A stretch of DNA of 7,872 bases from Pseudomonadota bacterium. Lineage in GTDB: Bacteria > Pseudomonadota > Alphaproteobacteria > CACIAM-22H2. Under the pieces are notes generated by a model, which ran no database searches, was not told the origin of the DNA, and was given only the letters and a program-made list of their open reading frames with translations. The stretch covers positions 1-7,872 of the forward strand of contig JAIUNH010000162.1 in assembly GCA_020161965.1 (NCBI GenBank), in the 5' to 3' direction. The translations under genes were made by a program, and so were the position numbers. Shown in pieces: positions 7,107 through 7,872 of the stretch (positions are counted from its first letter, which is position 1; the number at the start of each line of letters is the position of its first letter).

Positions 7107-7872
7107 ATGCGCGAGACCGACGCCGACGACATCGTCTTCGACGAACCGCCCGCCGCCGCCGCCCAAGGGGCGACGGTGCTGCGCGACGCGTTGACGACGA
7201 TGCCCGGCACGCCGGGCGTCTATCGCATGCTCGATGCGAAGGGCGACGCGCTCTATGTCGGCAAGGCGCGCAATCTCAAACGCCGCGTCTCGCAATATTT
7301 GCAGTTCCACCGCATGCCGCACCGCCTGCTGCGCATGGTGGCGGAGACGCGCAAGATGGAGATCGTCTCGACCCATACGGAGGTCGAGGCGCTGTTGCTC
7401 GAAAGCAATCTCATCAAGCGCCTGAAGCCGCGCTTCAACGTGCTGCTGCGCGACGACAAATCGTTTCCCTATATCGCGCTGATCGAAGATCACGATTTTC
7501 CGCAAGTGACCAAGCATCGCGGCAGCCGCGACCGCAAGGGCAGCTATTACGGCCCCTTCGCCTCGGCCGGGTCGGTCAATCAGACGCTGACGGCGATGCA
7601 GCGCGCGTTTCTTTTGCGCAGCTGCAACGATTCGATCTTCACCACGCGCACGCGGCCGTGCCTGCTCTATCAGATCAAGCGCTGCTCGGCGCCCTGCGTG
7701 GGGCGCATCACAAAAGAGGATTACGCGACGCTGATCGGCGAAGCCAAAGCGTTTCTCGACGGACGCAGCCGCGACGCGCAGGAGAAAATCGCCGCCAAAA
7801 TGCAGACGGCCAGCGACGCGATGGATTTCGAGACGGCCGCGATGTATCGCGACCGCATCCGCGCGCTGACCG
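7107..7872 (+). CDS. uvrC: UvrABC system protein C (excision nuclease), N-terminal part, runs off the right edge
   Basis: UvrC makes the two cuts flanking the lesion held by UvrB; the 255 residues visible cover the 3'-incision half. After an acidic lead of about 30 residues, the GIY-YIG nuclease domain begins: GVY at 37-39, YVGKARNLKRRV from 50 with Lys53 and Arg60 in the catalytic positions, Glu99 in EALLLESNLIKRLKPRFN, and Asn111. The cysteine cluster follows (Cys173, Cys185, Cys193, Cys197; C-X11-C-X7-C-X3-C), the set reported in some UvrC proteins to bind an iron-sulphur cluster. The UVR motif for UvrB contact starts near 222 (RDAQEKIAAKM...DFETAAMYRDRI). The RNase H-like and helix-hairpin-helix C-terminal parts lie beyond the window. 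ATG 7107 is the first in-frame ATG; AGAAGG lies about 14 bases upstream, rather far. No LexA-type box was found in the gap. Confidence 0.96.
   Translation, partial: MRETDADDIVFDEPPAAAAQGATVLRDALTTMPGTPGVYRMLDAKGDALYVGKARNLKRRVSQYLQFHRMPHRLLRMVAETRKMEIVSTHTEVEALLLESNLIKRLKPRFNVLLRDDKSFPYIALIEDHDFPQVTKHRGSRDRKGSYYGPFASAGSVNQTLTAMQRAFLLRSCNDSIFTTRTRPCLLYQIKRCSAPCVGRITKEDYATLIGEAKAFLDGRSRDAQEKIAAKMQTASDAMDFETAAMYRDRIRALT

Overview
The window is high-GC (about two-thirds by eye, with GC-rich third codon positions). Its UvrB, UvrC, Kup and FolB-type proteins look proteobacterial. The N-terminally extended UvrB and the gene mix suggest an alphaproteobacterium, possibly of the Rhodospirillales type; that placement is inference. 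The content is mostly housekeeping. I see no insertion sequence, CRISPR array, tRNA or rRNA.

Layout. At the left edge, on the minus strand, is the N-terminus of a membrane protein resembling the membrane domain of KdpD-type sensor kinases (DUF4118). It is divergent from kup, a complete low-affinity K+ transporter gene, across a 103-bp gap that carries an 18-bp near-palindrome. After kup, a 49-bp gap holds a strong GC-rich hairpin that ends one base before the first possible ATG of uvrB. From uvrB onward, four plus-strand genes are joined stop-to-start by 4-base overlaps (GTGA, ATGA, ATGA): uvrB (excision repair helicase), an MFS transporter, an SDR reductase of the FolM/pteridine-reductase type, and a dihydroneopterin aldolase (folB, possibly folX-like). 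They probably form one translationally coupled operon. It joins DNA repair to pterin/folate metabolism, with a transporter of unknown substrate between.

A 339-bp non-coding stretch follows (6768-7106). Part of it falls to about 43% GC. It holds an exact DnaA box, a second box with one mismatch, a perfect tandem 10-bp repeat and several small inverted repeats. The window ends inside uvrC, whose start, GIY-YIG nuclease domain, cysteine cluster and most of the UVR motif are present.

How the genes work together. UvrB and UvrC are successive partners in nucleotide excision repair: the UVR motif near the UvrB C-terminus contacts the matching motif in UvrC. The SDR and FolB-like proteins act on pterins. 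Kup and the DUF4118 protein suggest a potassium or osmotic-stress locus. The points most worth a second look are the DnaA-box region upstream of uvrC, the kup/DUF4118 divergent control region, the unusual uvrB start, and the serine-to-aspartate active site of the SDR.
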